Assembly (NCBI GenBank): GCA_039090855.1
Contig: CM077005.1
Location: forward strand, 77,744,607 to 77,808,606
DNA: 64,000 nt
From: Macrothele yani
Lineage: Eukaryota > Arthropoda > Arachnida > Araneae > Macrothelidae
Direction: 5' to 3'
In this document: one piece after another, positions 11,409-20,905 of the stretch
How the letters are laid out: the number at the start of each line of letters is the position of its first letter
Numbering within the stretch: the first letter of the stretch is position 1
Translations under genes and position numbers: made by a program
Notes under the pieces: model-generated
Seen by the model: only the letters and a program-made list of their open reading frames with translations
The model's database searches: none
What the model was told of the DNA's origin: nothing

Positions 11409-12540
11409 TCAAAACATTACGGCAAAATACAGCTGTATTTGCTGGTAAACTGAAAAATAACATTTCCATGTAACATGGTTAGTACGAGATTTAACCGCCA
11501 TGAACTGCGTCACACTGTGCAATTCTGGCATGCAGTCTGTGGTACAGATGTTGGATGTAAGTTTGGGGTATTGAGTTCCAAGCATCCTCAACCTGGACGC
11601 ATAAATCGGGGATGGTCGTGGAGACCGGATAAGTCGTTGTCCCATAAAATCCCACACGTGCTCAACGGGGGACAAATCCGGTGACCGTGCAGGCCATGGA
11701 AGTTGTCTCACACCCTGAAGTGCATGTTGTGTTGCATGTGCCGTGTGTGGGCGTGCGTTATCTTGCTGGAAAACACCACGATGGACCGACCTTACAAATG
11801 GCACAACAATGGGCTGAATGACGTTGTTGATGTAGGAGGTGCTGTTTAACGTACCCGGTACAAACACTAGTTGTGTGCGGGAGTGATAGCTCATCACTCC
11901 CCACACCAGGAGACCAGGTATTGGCCCTGGTGCTGGAGACCAGGTATTGGCCCTGGTGCTGGAGACCAGGTATTGGCCCTGTGTGTCGCTGGCGGATGCA
12001 AGAAGGGTGGAGACGCTCCCCTGTGCATCTGCGAACACGCATATGGACATCGGAGGCTCCCAAGCAGAATCTGCTTTCATCGCTGAACACGACAGATCGC
12101 CATTGCGTTCTCCAGTGCAGACATTGGCGACACCACTGCAGCCATTCCTGACGGTGGGCTGGAGTCAGAGGTACACATGCCAGATGCACACGTTCACATA
12201 GTCCTGCATCCAGTAGACGGTTGCGGATTGTTCGCACAGTCACCTCAGGTGCAACGGCAGCTCGGATTTGCGTCACAGTGGATGTTCTGCTTGACAACGC
12301 CGCTCTTCTTATGCGTCGATCGGTCCGCTCATCAGTCAGTCTGTGACTCCCGATTCCACATCTTCTCGTGTGGGAATGTTCCTCGGACCATCTACGCCAC
12401 CATTGTGCCACCACCAATACTTCCCATCCAATTCGCTCCGCAATACAACGATACGACCACCCGGCCTTGCGGAGTCCGACTAGACGACCTTGCTCAAAGT
12501 CCGATAACTGCTGAAATCGTACAAGTCTTCAATGTCCAGG
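11409..12540 (-). pseudogene. Tc1-like transposase A, frameshifted by a 26 bp tandem expansion
   Basis: A minus-strand Tc1-type transposase: it would bind the element ends and cut and paste via a DDE catalytic triad. The N-terminal HTH begins near 12510 (FQQLSDFEQGRLVGLRKAG), the second HTH/GRPR-like part follows, then the first catalytic Asp in VVFSDESRFCLG, the second in VFQQDNARPHTA and the Glu in SPDLSPVEHVWD. Between the last two I count 32 residues, not the 34 of classical Tc1. The reading frame shifts in the segment at 11909-11980, where a 26 bp unit is present 2.8 times; two extra units add 52 bases, which is one base more than a multiple of three. Before the expansion HTGPIPG would be followed directly by LVWGVMSY, the usual context. 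The extreme N-terminus also has a stop. The gene is therefore inactive. Confidence 0.9.
11909..11980. repeat. 26 bp tandem repeat, 2.8 copies, inside Tc1-like transposase A
   Basis: The unit GGAGACCAGGTATTGGCCCT plus GGTGCT occupies 11909-11934 and 11935-11960, with a 20 base partial copy at 11961-11980. The copies appear identical, implying recent slippage. It is the immediate cause of the transposase frameshift. Confidence 0.95.
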
Positions 12541-12788
12541 CACTGCAACTTCTTCAGGGTCTTCGCATGTGTCCGTACACCGACGACTGATTACATTCAC
12601 TTTGCCGTACTCCTTAAATACCACCGACGATAATTTGCATATTATGCCGTGCTGTGGCGTAAGCGCTCACCGGTTGGTCCCGAAATTAACATCACACCTA
12701 TGTAAACTCGACCCCATTTACATATGCAAATTTCATGATCATCCGCCAATTCCTTCTTGATGTTCTTTTTTCACTTTCCGCCAGTGTA

Positions 12789-13144
12789 TAATGAAACCAT
12801 AGGTCTGTTCAATCTGTAACCAACAACTTCTTACATGCTTGGGCAAACTTAATGCAGAATGTTAAAAATGTTGTCCACTGTAGCTAATCAGAAACTTAGA
12901 ATCACGGATAAGTACTGAAATACCAAAACTGTCACGGAAAATGTGACCAGATTTAATATCTACTAAACTTTTATATACTATACTACACTGATTTTGAGAA
13001 ACTTATTTTTTTACTTTGGCTTTAGTTCAATTATTGAAGCAAATTACAGAATAAAAAAACAAGAACATAAAACTCAAAAATACATAGGTAGGCATTACTC
13101 TTAAAATGCTTTCATATACCACACAATCAATACATAAAATACTA
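12789..13144. other. Spacer between the two Tc1 elements
   Basis: About 350 AT-rich bases belonging to the interior of the 6 kb hAT-like element. I see no gene, TIR or repeat match. Confidence 0.4.
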
Positions 13145-14575
13145 CACTGATGGAAAAAAAAAATCCCAACACCACGAAAAAATAGTTGTAGAGGAATGAA
13201 ATGGCGGCAATACGTTTGTATAGGTAACATATTTAATCGATTAAGGTTTCAAGATCACAGCTTATTGTAAGCGCGAGAAGAGCCATTTTAAATGTGAAAT
13301 GCTGGTACATTAATAACCGGTGTAACCGCCAGAATGTTGAATGCAAGCACGCAAACGTTCATGCATTGTGTCGTACAGGTGCTGGATGTCAGTTTGTGGG
13401 ATGGAGTTCCATGCCTGTTGCACTTGGTCGGTCAATACAGGAATGGTTAATGCTGGTTGGGGGTGACGCTGGAGTTGTCGTCCAATGATGTCCCATACGT
13501 GCTCGATTGGTGAAAGATCTGGTGATCTAGCAGGCCACGGCAACATGTTGATACTCTGTAGAGCATGTTGGGTTACAACAGCGGTATGCGGGCGAGCGTT
13601 ATCCTGTTGTAAAACACCCCCTGGAATGCTGTTCATGAATGGCAGCACAACAGGTTGAATCACCAGACCGACGTACAACTGTGCTGTCAGGGTGTGTGGG
13701 ATAACCACGAGAGTGCTCCTGCTGTCATAGGAAATTGCTCCCCAGACCATAACTCCAGGTGTAGGTCCAGTGTGTCTCGGCCGCAGACATGTTGGTTGCA
13801 GGCGCTCACCTGGCCTCCTTCTAACCAACACACGGCCATCACTGGCACCCAGGCAGAACCGGCTTTCATCAGAAAACACAACAGATCTCCACTCTGTCCT
13901 CCAATGAGCTCTAGCTTGACACCACTGACGTCGCAAACGGCAGTGGTTTGGAGTAAGTGGAATGCACGCTACAGGGCGTCTGGCTCGGAGCTGTCCTTCA
14001 AGTAACCGATTTGTAACAGATCGTTGTGTCACTGTGGTGGCAACTGCAGCTCGAATTGCTGCCGCAGACGCGGTACGATGCGCCACGGCCATATGCCGTA
14101 CACGGCGGTCTTCCTTCTCAATAGTGCCACGTGGCCGGCCGGAACCCGGTCTTCTTGAAGCAGTACCTTCCCTTGACCACCGCTGCCAACAATCATGCAC
14201 AGTGGCTACATTCCTGCCAAGTCATTCGGCAATATTGCAGAAAGAAAATCCACCTTCTCGTAGCCCTATTACACAACCTCGTTCAAACTCCGTGAGCTGT
14301 TGATAATGGCTTCTTCGTCTTCTTAAAGGCATTCTTGACTAACATCAACACCCTACGTCGAATCTCAACAGTAACTAACGCTCACGAACGTTACAGCGTG
14401 TATTTACAGCAAACCTGCTTTGCATGTTCTGAGGGGTGCTACTAGCGCCACACGTATGCGCCGAGCGCGAAATTTGCATAGACGTCATCTTACAGATGTA
14501 CTCTCACCGCCTACCAACTGTCGTTTATCTAACACAACCCCTTCTTGGTGTTGGGATTTTTTTTTCCCGCCAGTG
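13145..14575 (-). mobile_element. Tc1-like element B, complete with TIRs and TA duplication
   Basis: The left end is CACTGATGGAAAAAAAAAAT and the right end reverse complements to CACTGGCGGGAAAAAAAAAT, both followed by CCCAACACCA(A/C)GAA; the TIR is about 35 bp with five or so differences. TA is present at 13143-13144 and 14576-14577. Length is 1431 bp. It differs in TIR and coding sequence from element A, so the two are separate families that landed 356 bp apart in the same host element. Confidence 0.93.
13310..14332 (-). pseudogene. Tc1-like transposase B, 340 codons with one internal stop
   Basis: A minus-strand DDE transposase. A start ATG lies at 14332-14330 (MPLRRRRSHYQQLTEFERG), and the frame runs to the stop at 13310 with the length typical of Tc1 transposases. 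One nonsense codon, TGA at codon 37, interrupts it in NIAE-stop-LGRN, inside the first helix-turn-helix; a CGA to TGA change would explain it. The rest is intact: a GRPRG hinge near codons 64-68, first catalytic Asp in VVFSDESRFCLG, a VMVWGAISYDSR strand, second Asp in LQQDNARPHTA and Glu in SPDLSPIEHVWD. Spacing between the last two is 32 residues, as in transposase A. No other frame break is seen, so this is the best preserved DNA transposase in the window. Confidence 0.92.
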
Positions 14576-15084
14576 TATTTATATTTAATTATTTTGAAAT
14601 AATGTTTACATTGGAAATTTAAGGGTAAGGAAAGGTGAAATATTTGGAACTTTTTCAAAGGACCAGAGGGATTGTTATTTCTTAAACACATAATCATGGG
14701 AGCAAGTATTTGTGTTACATTTTATTTAGGGAAGGAATTTTCAACATAATAGTGATGCTGTAGCTATATTTTAAATGTGTACTCACCAGCAAACAAAGTA
14801 TGCACAAAAATTTCCAACATGAAATGAAAGAGAATAATGGGAAAACCTTAAATACCAGGACTGTGTGCATTTATTAGTGACCAAGGAAATTTAACTGGGC
14901 ATGATTAGAAAACTAATTATAGAAGATGCAAAGTGATTAATTTGCTCAGAAAATACTAAGAATCAACTAGATTTAAGTTTCTGGTGTTACAAAGCAATCT
15001 AATTTTATGGCAAATTTTTATATAAGCATTCATTAGAAAATTTCAGTTAAGGTCAAAATAACCCCCCCCCCCCCCAATCAGCTA

Positions 15085-16960
15085 CTTACTTCTACTAGTG
15101 GCTAAAAAGTATGTTACGAAAATTAACAAATGGTACAAAAAGTTTCGCATAGCAGAAGGAAGGTATTAGAGATAAAAGATTTTTAAATCAAACAATTAAA
15201 AGAAGAGATAGAGAAGGAAACATGATATAACTGTATGCCTTTTAGCGGAAGAATTTTTCACAATGGAAAAGTTAAATTTTTTTATTATAGAGAATGGCAT
15301 ACATTCTCTAGAATGGCAAATTTCTCAATAGAGTTTTTAGAGGCAGAGATAGGCTGCAAACGGAAGTGCACAACACGACCCAGCACCAGAATTGTGAACC
15401 ACAAACCTCCTCAAATACAAACCTAAAGTGTTCCATAAGGTAAATGGTATCTGTTGTTAAAAGAATTTTTTAAATCGGGCATTTAAAAGTACAGATATTG
15501 AGAAAATATAGATTAAATATTTGTGCCTCCTAGCGGCGAAATCGTGCATTATTTTGGGAAGAAAATACACACAAGGAGTTTTCATAGTTATGGTCGAAAG
15601 AAAATATTTTTCAATCGGGTTATTAGTCCCATAGATATTGCTGCAAACGGAAGTGTGAGTTTACACCCTTTCGTGGTGCACTTGTGTATTAAGAAATACT
15701 TGAAATTATAAGAGAAGCATTTCGCACCGAAAATGTTCTCCAACAAAGAAAGAATTTTTCAAATCGTACTCCTAGAAACAGAGATATAGGCAAAAATATA
15801 AATGTATACGCCCCTGGTGGAAAAATTATGCACTATTTAAGCAGGACGTATTCTTAAAAAGTTTTTGGAGGTGAGAGGCATCATTCCACCGAGGAAGTTT
15901 TTCCATCGAGTTTCAAGCTCAGATTTTATTGCAAAATACATCAGAAGCAAAAATAAACTTACACTCCCTGGTGGCCAAACCATTCTTTACCAAAAATGAG
16001 AAATTATATGCAAAATATTTCCCTTTAAGAGCTGTATCTAACGCAGGAAGAATTTTTCAAATCGGACTTTTAGAAGCGGAGATATTGGGAAAATTGTGAA
16101 TTACTGTTACGCCCTAGCGAAAAATTATTAGTCCCATAGATATTGCTGTAAACGGAAACATGAACTTACGCCCTCTAGTGGCGCACTTGTGCGTTAAGAA
16201 ATATTTGAAATTATATGAGAAGCATTTCGAACCGAAAATGTTCTTCAACAAAGGAAGAATTTTTCAAATCGTACTCCTAGAAACAGAGACATGGACAAAA
16301 ATAAAATGCACGTGTACACCCCCTGGTGGAAACATTATGCACTATTTAAGCAGGAGGTATTCTCAAAATGTTTTGGGGGGCGAACGGTATCGGTCCACGG
16401 AGGAATTTTTTCAATCGAGTTTCGAGCTCAGATTTTATTGCAAATACATCAGAAGAAGAAAAAAACATTTACGCCCCTGTCGGCCAAACTATTCTTTACC
16501 AAAAATGAGAAATTATATACAAAACATTTCCCCTTAAGAGCTGTATCCAACGCAGGAATAATTTTTTAAATCAGACTTTTAGAAGCGGAGATACTGGGAA
16601 AATCGCGATTTACCGTTACGCCTCCTAGCGGAAAATTTATGCATTATTTGAAAAAGGGACTGTAACTAAAATAGTCTTCAATATAGATGTTGTTGAAAGG
16701 AAGAATTTTTTCAATTGGATATTTAGAAGCAAATGTACGAAATAAAATGAATTTTAAATTCAATACGATCTTTATGCGCCGCCGCCCTCTAGCGGCGAGT
16801 GAATTGGGAGGAAAAAAACGGAACAAATGGATTATCATTTTCACGTTTTGAGCTTCCCAATACAAAAAGAATTTTACAAATCGAACTAATAATTGCAGAG
16901 ATATGGTTTTGCCAGTCAGACAGACAAAGTGATAACATAAACATGCCGCTGAAAGATGCT
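15085..16960. repeat. 1.9 kb satellite-like array, copy 1 (about 12 diverged monomers of about 148 bp)
   Basis: The monomer core is GAAGAATTTTTCAAATCGGA followed by CTTTTAGAAGCAGAGATATTG, a CGCCCTCTAGTGGC block and GTGCATTATTTGAAAA. Core starts are near 15310, 15459, 15597, 15745, 15892, 16041, 16249, 16399, 16550, 16695 and 16864, mostly 138-151 bp apart. There is a higher-order duplication: the segment near 15624-16120 matches 16128-16625 with an offset of about 504-505 bp. The block ends with CAGACAGACAAAGTGATAAC. Short open frames in it (for example 16160-16537) are chance. It forms most of the interior of the 6 kb hAT-like element. A homologous copy is at 41560-43450. Confidence 0.85.
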
Positions 16961-17185
16961 AATAATGCAGCTTCAGTCTTCCTAACAGACAAAAAAGCCA
17001 ACAGCCCCCCCCCATTTTTTGCAGAGGTGGGGGGGTGATTTGTCAGACATGAGTTAAGTCAGTAGAAAAATCCTCAACTACAAACATCACACAGGGACAA
17101 AAAGACCGGAATGGATAAAATTCCAGGACATGTAACAGAGTTTTAGGACATTTCCAGGACTTTTGCAGGACGTGTACGAACCATG

Positions 17186-17353
17186 GGAAGGCCAAGGAAG
17201 TCATGGGAGGATCAGATTCAGGAGTGTCTGCATGAGGAAAAGATTATGAGCATGAAGTATAGATCTTGTGAACAGCGTGTAATGGATGCCAGTGAAGCCC
17301 GAGTTGTATGTCAAGATCGCTGTAAATGGCAAAGTTTGACACAGCAACAGTAA
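17186..17353 (+). pseudogene. RTE-like LINE, 3' coding end
   Basis: Fifty-five codons ending in TAA: GRPRKSWEDQIQECLHEEKI through CKWQSLTQQQ. The GRPR-x-WEDQI motif is the usual C-terminus of this LINE type, so this is the continuation of the 8450-11181 element beyond the inserted 6 kb. The two halves do not join in the same frame, but the LINE already has other frameshifts. No poly-A or simple-repeat tail is obvious after 17353. Confidence 0.85.
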
Positions 17354-18226
17354 GTCAAAATTATTTGGTAGTTTGTATTTCTTTTTGGAGCTAACCTCTA
17401 AACCTCAGAGAACAGCTTAGTTATTTGTATGTATGTATGCATGTACTTTCATTTTCATCATATTATCTGTTAAAAAAAAGTTATGAATTTATGCTATGTG
17501 GATAATACACCACTTTTAAAAAAATTTGATTTTGCTGCACTTTGATTTTTAAAAATCTGTGTTGTAATCGTAAGTAGAAGTTACATATTTGCAAAATTAC
17601 TGAAAATGCATTAACAATAGAAAAATGTAACTTAGTACGAAGATAGAAGTCCTCAAACATTTAAAAAGTTTTTTGTTTTTCTTTTTTTTTTCTTTTTTTT
17701 TTTACTTATAAGCATTTTGAAAGAAAATACAATCAAAGAAGATGGTACTACTTGCTCTCACGGATGATCACATGCTGTGGGAAGCTCAGCATCACACACA
17801 CGATGCTGCAGATCTATGAACTGCAGTAATGCTGAAAAAATAATCTAATGATTTTTACTCTTTTTCACACGAAAGTAACAAAAAAGGACATAAAAAAAAT
17901 TGCAGTTATTTTCTTTAATAAGGAGATCGGGGTTTTTTTTTTCATTTCTTTGGATTGCAGGGTAATCCCACGAATCCCAACTTTTTTGTAGGAAATTACG
18001 GCTCAGGATCAACATTGCAAATGTGGGTTATATGGTAATTTCTTTTTTCTGAATTTCATGGTCTGTGGATCATATAAAGGGCATTCTTTTTTCTCATGGA
18101 TTTTGCAGTCTGTGGATTATACTCTGCTGCAGATTATACAATGAAAAATACAGTAGTTCAAAATTATGCCACTAGGGGAATGATGAAGTTGCAAACACAA
18201 GAAAAGTACAGACATATGGGGATTTA
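17354..18226. other. Unassigned; contains one pogo-type terminal-like segment
   Basis: Mostly AT-rich sequence with T runs near 17680. The part 18040-18155 holds repeated GTCTGTGGATTATAC and GCAGATTATACA phrases like the GTATAATCCGCAG subterminal repeats of the 37073-38329 element, so a decayed relative may end here. No gene is seen. Confidence 0.35.
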
Positions 18227-18595
18227 GTGATTGACAGCACAAATATTTCAGGACAAAATCTGCTAAATTTGCTGGCCATCACAATGTACAGCAGAAGCAT
18301 TACTGCTGAAATCCAAGAAATTGCAGGTCGTTCACACAGAAAGTTTTGTATGCAAATTTGGCATGCTGCTTCTGGCAGGATAAAAGCAGCAATGACCAGG
18401 CTGTCAGTAGTCCTTATGACTCTTGCAAAGAAGGAACACAAGGTACTGGTAAAATATTATTATCAAAAACACAGTAATGCCAATAGTGCACTATGCCAGT
18501 ATCAACAACTCAAAAGACTGGAGACGACCCCTTACACACACAGCATTGAAGAGGATGATACAGGAGTTCAAAGGACACTGGAGAAATGGGTATAG
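18227..18595 (+). other. Unrecognised open frame of 122 codons
   Basis: Open plus-strand frame beginning MIDSTNISGQNLLNLL and ending TGVQRTLEKWV. I recognise no domain. It has no signal peptide and no membrane segment. Length and codon use are compatible with a decayed transposon gene or with chance. A perfect 25 bp hairpin follows 70 bases downstream. Confidence 0.2.
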
Positions 18596-18664
18596 CATCA
18601 GGAAGAGGACATCTGCCAGTTTCTGTAAATGTCGTGAATGAAGTTGAACTGAAACGCATTCTCA

Positions 18665-18720
18665 CATTGCTGAATGTTGGACTTAGCAAGAAGAGTTGCT
18701 AAGTCCAACATTCAGCAATG
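18665..18720. repeat. Perfect 25 bp inverted repeat with a 6 base loop
   Basis: The left arm CATTGCTGAATGTTGGACTT AGCAA (18665-18689) and right arm (18696-18720) are exact reverse complements separated by GAAGAG. Symmetry stops abruptly at both outer ends. It may be a template-switch product or the boundary of an inverted duplication. Confidence 0.95.
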
Positions 18721-19302
18721 AAAGCATAATTTGTCAAGAGTTTCCGCAGTCCTGGCCAGCTCACTCAACAAAACCTTACTGCTTGTGATTCCTGGCTTCG
18801 GGGATACCTGAAAGACGGAGTTTACTGGGACAGCATATGCTCTTTCCCAGATCTGAAAACAAGTATCAGACGTGAAGTGATCAACATCGACCACAACATG
18901 CTGTGAGCAGCTGTGTCCCATGCTGTTCTTGGTTTTCAGCTTGTCACCTAATGCTGTCCTGAAACATTTGAGCTGCCAATAAACAATAAATTCATGTACA
19001 TGTCTGTTCTTTTCTTGCACCTGTAGTACCATTGTTCCCCTAGTGGGGCAATTTTGATTTTTTTTTTCTCCTTAATTGTTTCCCTATGCCCTCAATAAAG
19101 CTACCTACCAAGTTTTGACATGATATCTCCGTTTTAGACACCCATGTACTTTTTTATAACCACCTAGTATATTACAGCTGTACACAGTGTCACTTTTAGT
19201 CAATAATAAGCAAAAAAAAAAAAAAGATACACAGCAAATTAAACAGTGCGGAATACATATCAACTCAATAATATCCTACAAAACATCAGCCTTATTCTTA
19301 CC
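18721..19302. other. Intron sequence, unassigned
   Basis: A 106-codon minus-strand frame (19032-18712) is open but unrecognised, and it starts inside the hairpin arm. I see no splice sites around it. The remainder is AT-rich without identifiable features. Confidence 0.3.
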
Positions 19303-19430
19303 TTAGACCTTCCCAAAAATGGTGTCCGGGAATAATCCCGAATATGTCCAGATTTACTGCTGCTAGATCTGCTAGGGAACAAGACTGCTATGTCTTCTTC
19401 AGAGCTTGCAGGAGATATAGTCTTCACAGG
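19303..19430 (-). CDS. Internal exon C of the PWWP-type host gene (candidate linker)
   Basis: A minus-strand segment of 128 bases, open in one frame only, begins after the acceptor TTTACTTTATTTAG and ends at the donor GTAAGAATA. It encodes PVKTISPASSEEDIAVLFPS followed by RSSSSKSGHIRDYSRTP, a Ser-rich, charged, probably disordered sequence with candidate phosphorylation sites. It starts in phase 0, exactly what the preceding exon at 51665-51794 requires, so the two could be adjacent in the mRNA; nothing else proves the link. It ends in phase 2. The two other frames contain TGA early in the exon. There is no similarity to any transposon family that I recognise, and it is flanked by unique-looking sequence. 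Confidence 0.72.
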
Positions 19431-19978
19431 CTAAATAAAGTAAAAGAAAAGGGAAAGAATTTTTTCAAAACTCAGATTTTTAATACAAAATCTTAAAATA
19501 AAAAGCTTAAAGTGTTTCACACAATTCATGAAATCTCCTGGGCAGTAATTAAGGATGGGGTTTTGGGGAACAAACCCTTCCTAAAAATGTTTTTAAAATT
19601 TTAGAATTCCACTCTGGGCTGGATAAATTTTAGATAAAAGAGAAATTAGATTTTGTGCTGTAGATTTCAAATATTAATGTAAACTTTAAACCTGTTAGTT
19701 GAATAAGCGTGTGGACTATGACAGTAAGTATGTACTCTCCCCTTCCAATCAGATTTTATGTATGGGTCTGAAATTCACATTCAAAATAGTATTTCTTAAG
19801 AACATTGGTGTAGAAGTGCTTTAGCAGCACTATGGGGACATTTTTGCTAGGCTAAGCAATGCTAAGGCATTTTTTGTGGACAGCTGGAAAGTAAAGCTAA
19901 GCAAAGGAAGTTTTTTAAATGATCGTTTAAAGGAAATACTGTATTTTATATTCAAACATACATACAAATGTTTGCATT

Positions 19979-20097
19979 GCAAGGATGAGACAGATCAAAC
20001 AGCAGGGCAAGGATGAGATAAATCAGACTATGTATTGCAAGGATGAGATAGATCATACAATGTATTGCAAGGATGAGATAGATTAGGCAGTGTGTTA
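19979..20097. repeat. Minisatellite, four copies of a 30 bp unit
   Basis: The unit GCAAGGATGAGATAGATCA plus about 11 further bases starts at about 19979, 20007, 20037 and 20067, with small differences. Periods are 29-30 bp. Confidence 0.85.
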
Positions 20098-20905
20098 AGA
20101 GAATGGGAACTCCTTTGTAAAGACAGCAGTCCTCACAAAAAGAAAAGTTATAAGAGGTGATTTCTTCTTCAGCTAAGACTGCACTGCTAGGAAGGATATC
20201 AGCACATAAAAATTAAGCAAGTATGTAGGCAGAGTGATGAGTGTTACATTGAGAAGGGTATTTCTACTAAACCTGCCACTAGCTCCAACAAAAGTAATTC
20301 CCCGGGCCCATTCTCTGATCTCTTATGGGCAACACAAAAGAACACTGCAGTTGTTGAGTGGTTGGAGGCACTGGCTTCTTGCTTGAGATGGGCCAATGAG
20401 ATATGGGCAGTGCTCTCTGCCCTTCCCAGGAACCAGTGGACCCAAATCAGGGATGGGAAACTAACTGTCCATGGCTCTAAATATAAAACGTTCGAAACAA
20501 AAAACGAAAAATAAAAATATATATATAACACAAAAGATCTTTCACTTTCACTCACTAACTTAACAAAAGCAGAGATCACACTTATTCAGTGTGACTGATT
20601 CACAATATTTGCATTGAACATTTGTAATTGTATAGAATGGCACAGAAGTATCTAAAGGTAAACTTTACACTCATTTGACTCGCACATAATATTCTTTCTT
20701 TTACTTCAAATTGTTTGAATTAAGAAACTTTGATGAAAATTGATAAAAATAATTAGTAATAAAATTTAATAAGAATAATAAATGCTAAAAACAACAAATC
20801 AAATTTTTAATTGCTTTTGAAAATTTTGAGGGTCTTTCTTCCAAGTTATTCTTATTTAATTTGTTCGCCGCTAAGACAATTTTTTCTTAGAACTACATCA
20901 CTGCA
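20095..20905. repeat. Dispersed repeat block, copy 1 (related to 22926-23974)
   Basis: Two parts match the later block in the same order. Part one, 20095-20270, shares GGGAACTCCTTTGT, GTTATA-AGGTG, CACTGCT and GGTATTTCTACTAAAC with 23036-23215. Part two, 20690-20905, shares AAAACAACAAATC, TTTTGAAAATTTTGAGGG and TTAGAACTACATCACTGC with 23757-23974. Between them lies a SINE-B copy here, and a Tc1 fragment in the other block. No coding capacity. Confidence 0.6.
20342..20520 (+). repeat. SINE-B copy 1, decayed and shortened
   Basis: It shares GAGTGGTTGGAGGCACTGGC, CCCTTCCCAGGAACCAGTGG and AATCAGGGATGGGAAACTAA-type phrases with the copies at 22722-22940 and 53034-53276, in the same order, followed by an A-rich tail. 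The tRNA-like head is degenerate and part of the body is missing. Confidence 0.6.

Larger units (their letters stand above)
11314..12786 (-). mobile_element. Tc1-like element A, complete with TIRs and TA duplication
   Basis: The element starts CACTGGCGGAAAGTGAAAAA and ends with its reverse complement; about 34 of 35 terminal bases match, the one clear difference being C or T in AACACCAAG/AACATCAAG. The flanking dinucleotides are TA at 11312-11313 and TA at 12787-12788, the Tc1/mariner target duplication. Length is 1473 bp. The transposase reads on the minus strand. The nearly identical TIRs suggest fairly recent arrival, though the coding region is already broken. It is nested in the 6 kb hAT-like element. 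Confidence 0.95.
11182..17184. mobile_element. hAT-like element inserted in the LINE, with two nested Tc1 elements
   Basis: The left end is ATGGTTTATACGC and the right end GTGTACGAACCAT, a 13 bp imperfect terminal inverted repeat. The flanks are AGGAAGGC (11174-11181) and GGGAAGGC (17185-17192), a 7 of 8 match consistent with an 8 bp hAT target duplication. Both subterminal regions carry repeated CCAGGAC phrases (11209-11285 and 17128-17170). LINE coding sequence is found on both sides, which independently defines the insertion. Removing the two Tc1 elements leaves about 3.1 kb, of which 1.9 kb is the satellite-like array. No transposase of its own is visible, so it was presumably moved in trans. 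Confidence 0.75.

Noticed and set aside
11871..12201. Overlapping plus-strand open frames in Tc1 element A
   Set aside because: They are opposite-strand shadows of the transposase, inflated by the 26 bp tandem repeat.
14787..14870. Possible minus-strand exon with donor GTGAGTACAC
   Set aside because: The acceptor has no pyrimidine tract, and the segment lies inside the 6 kb hAT-like insertion, so host coding is unlikely.
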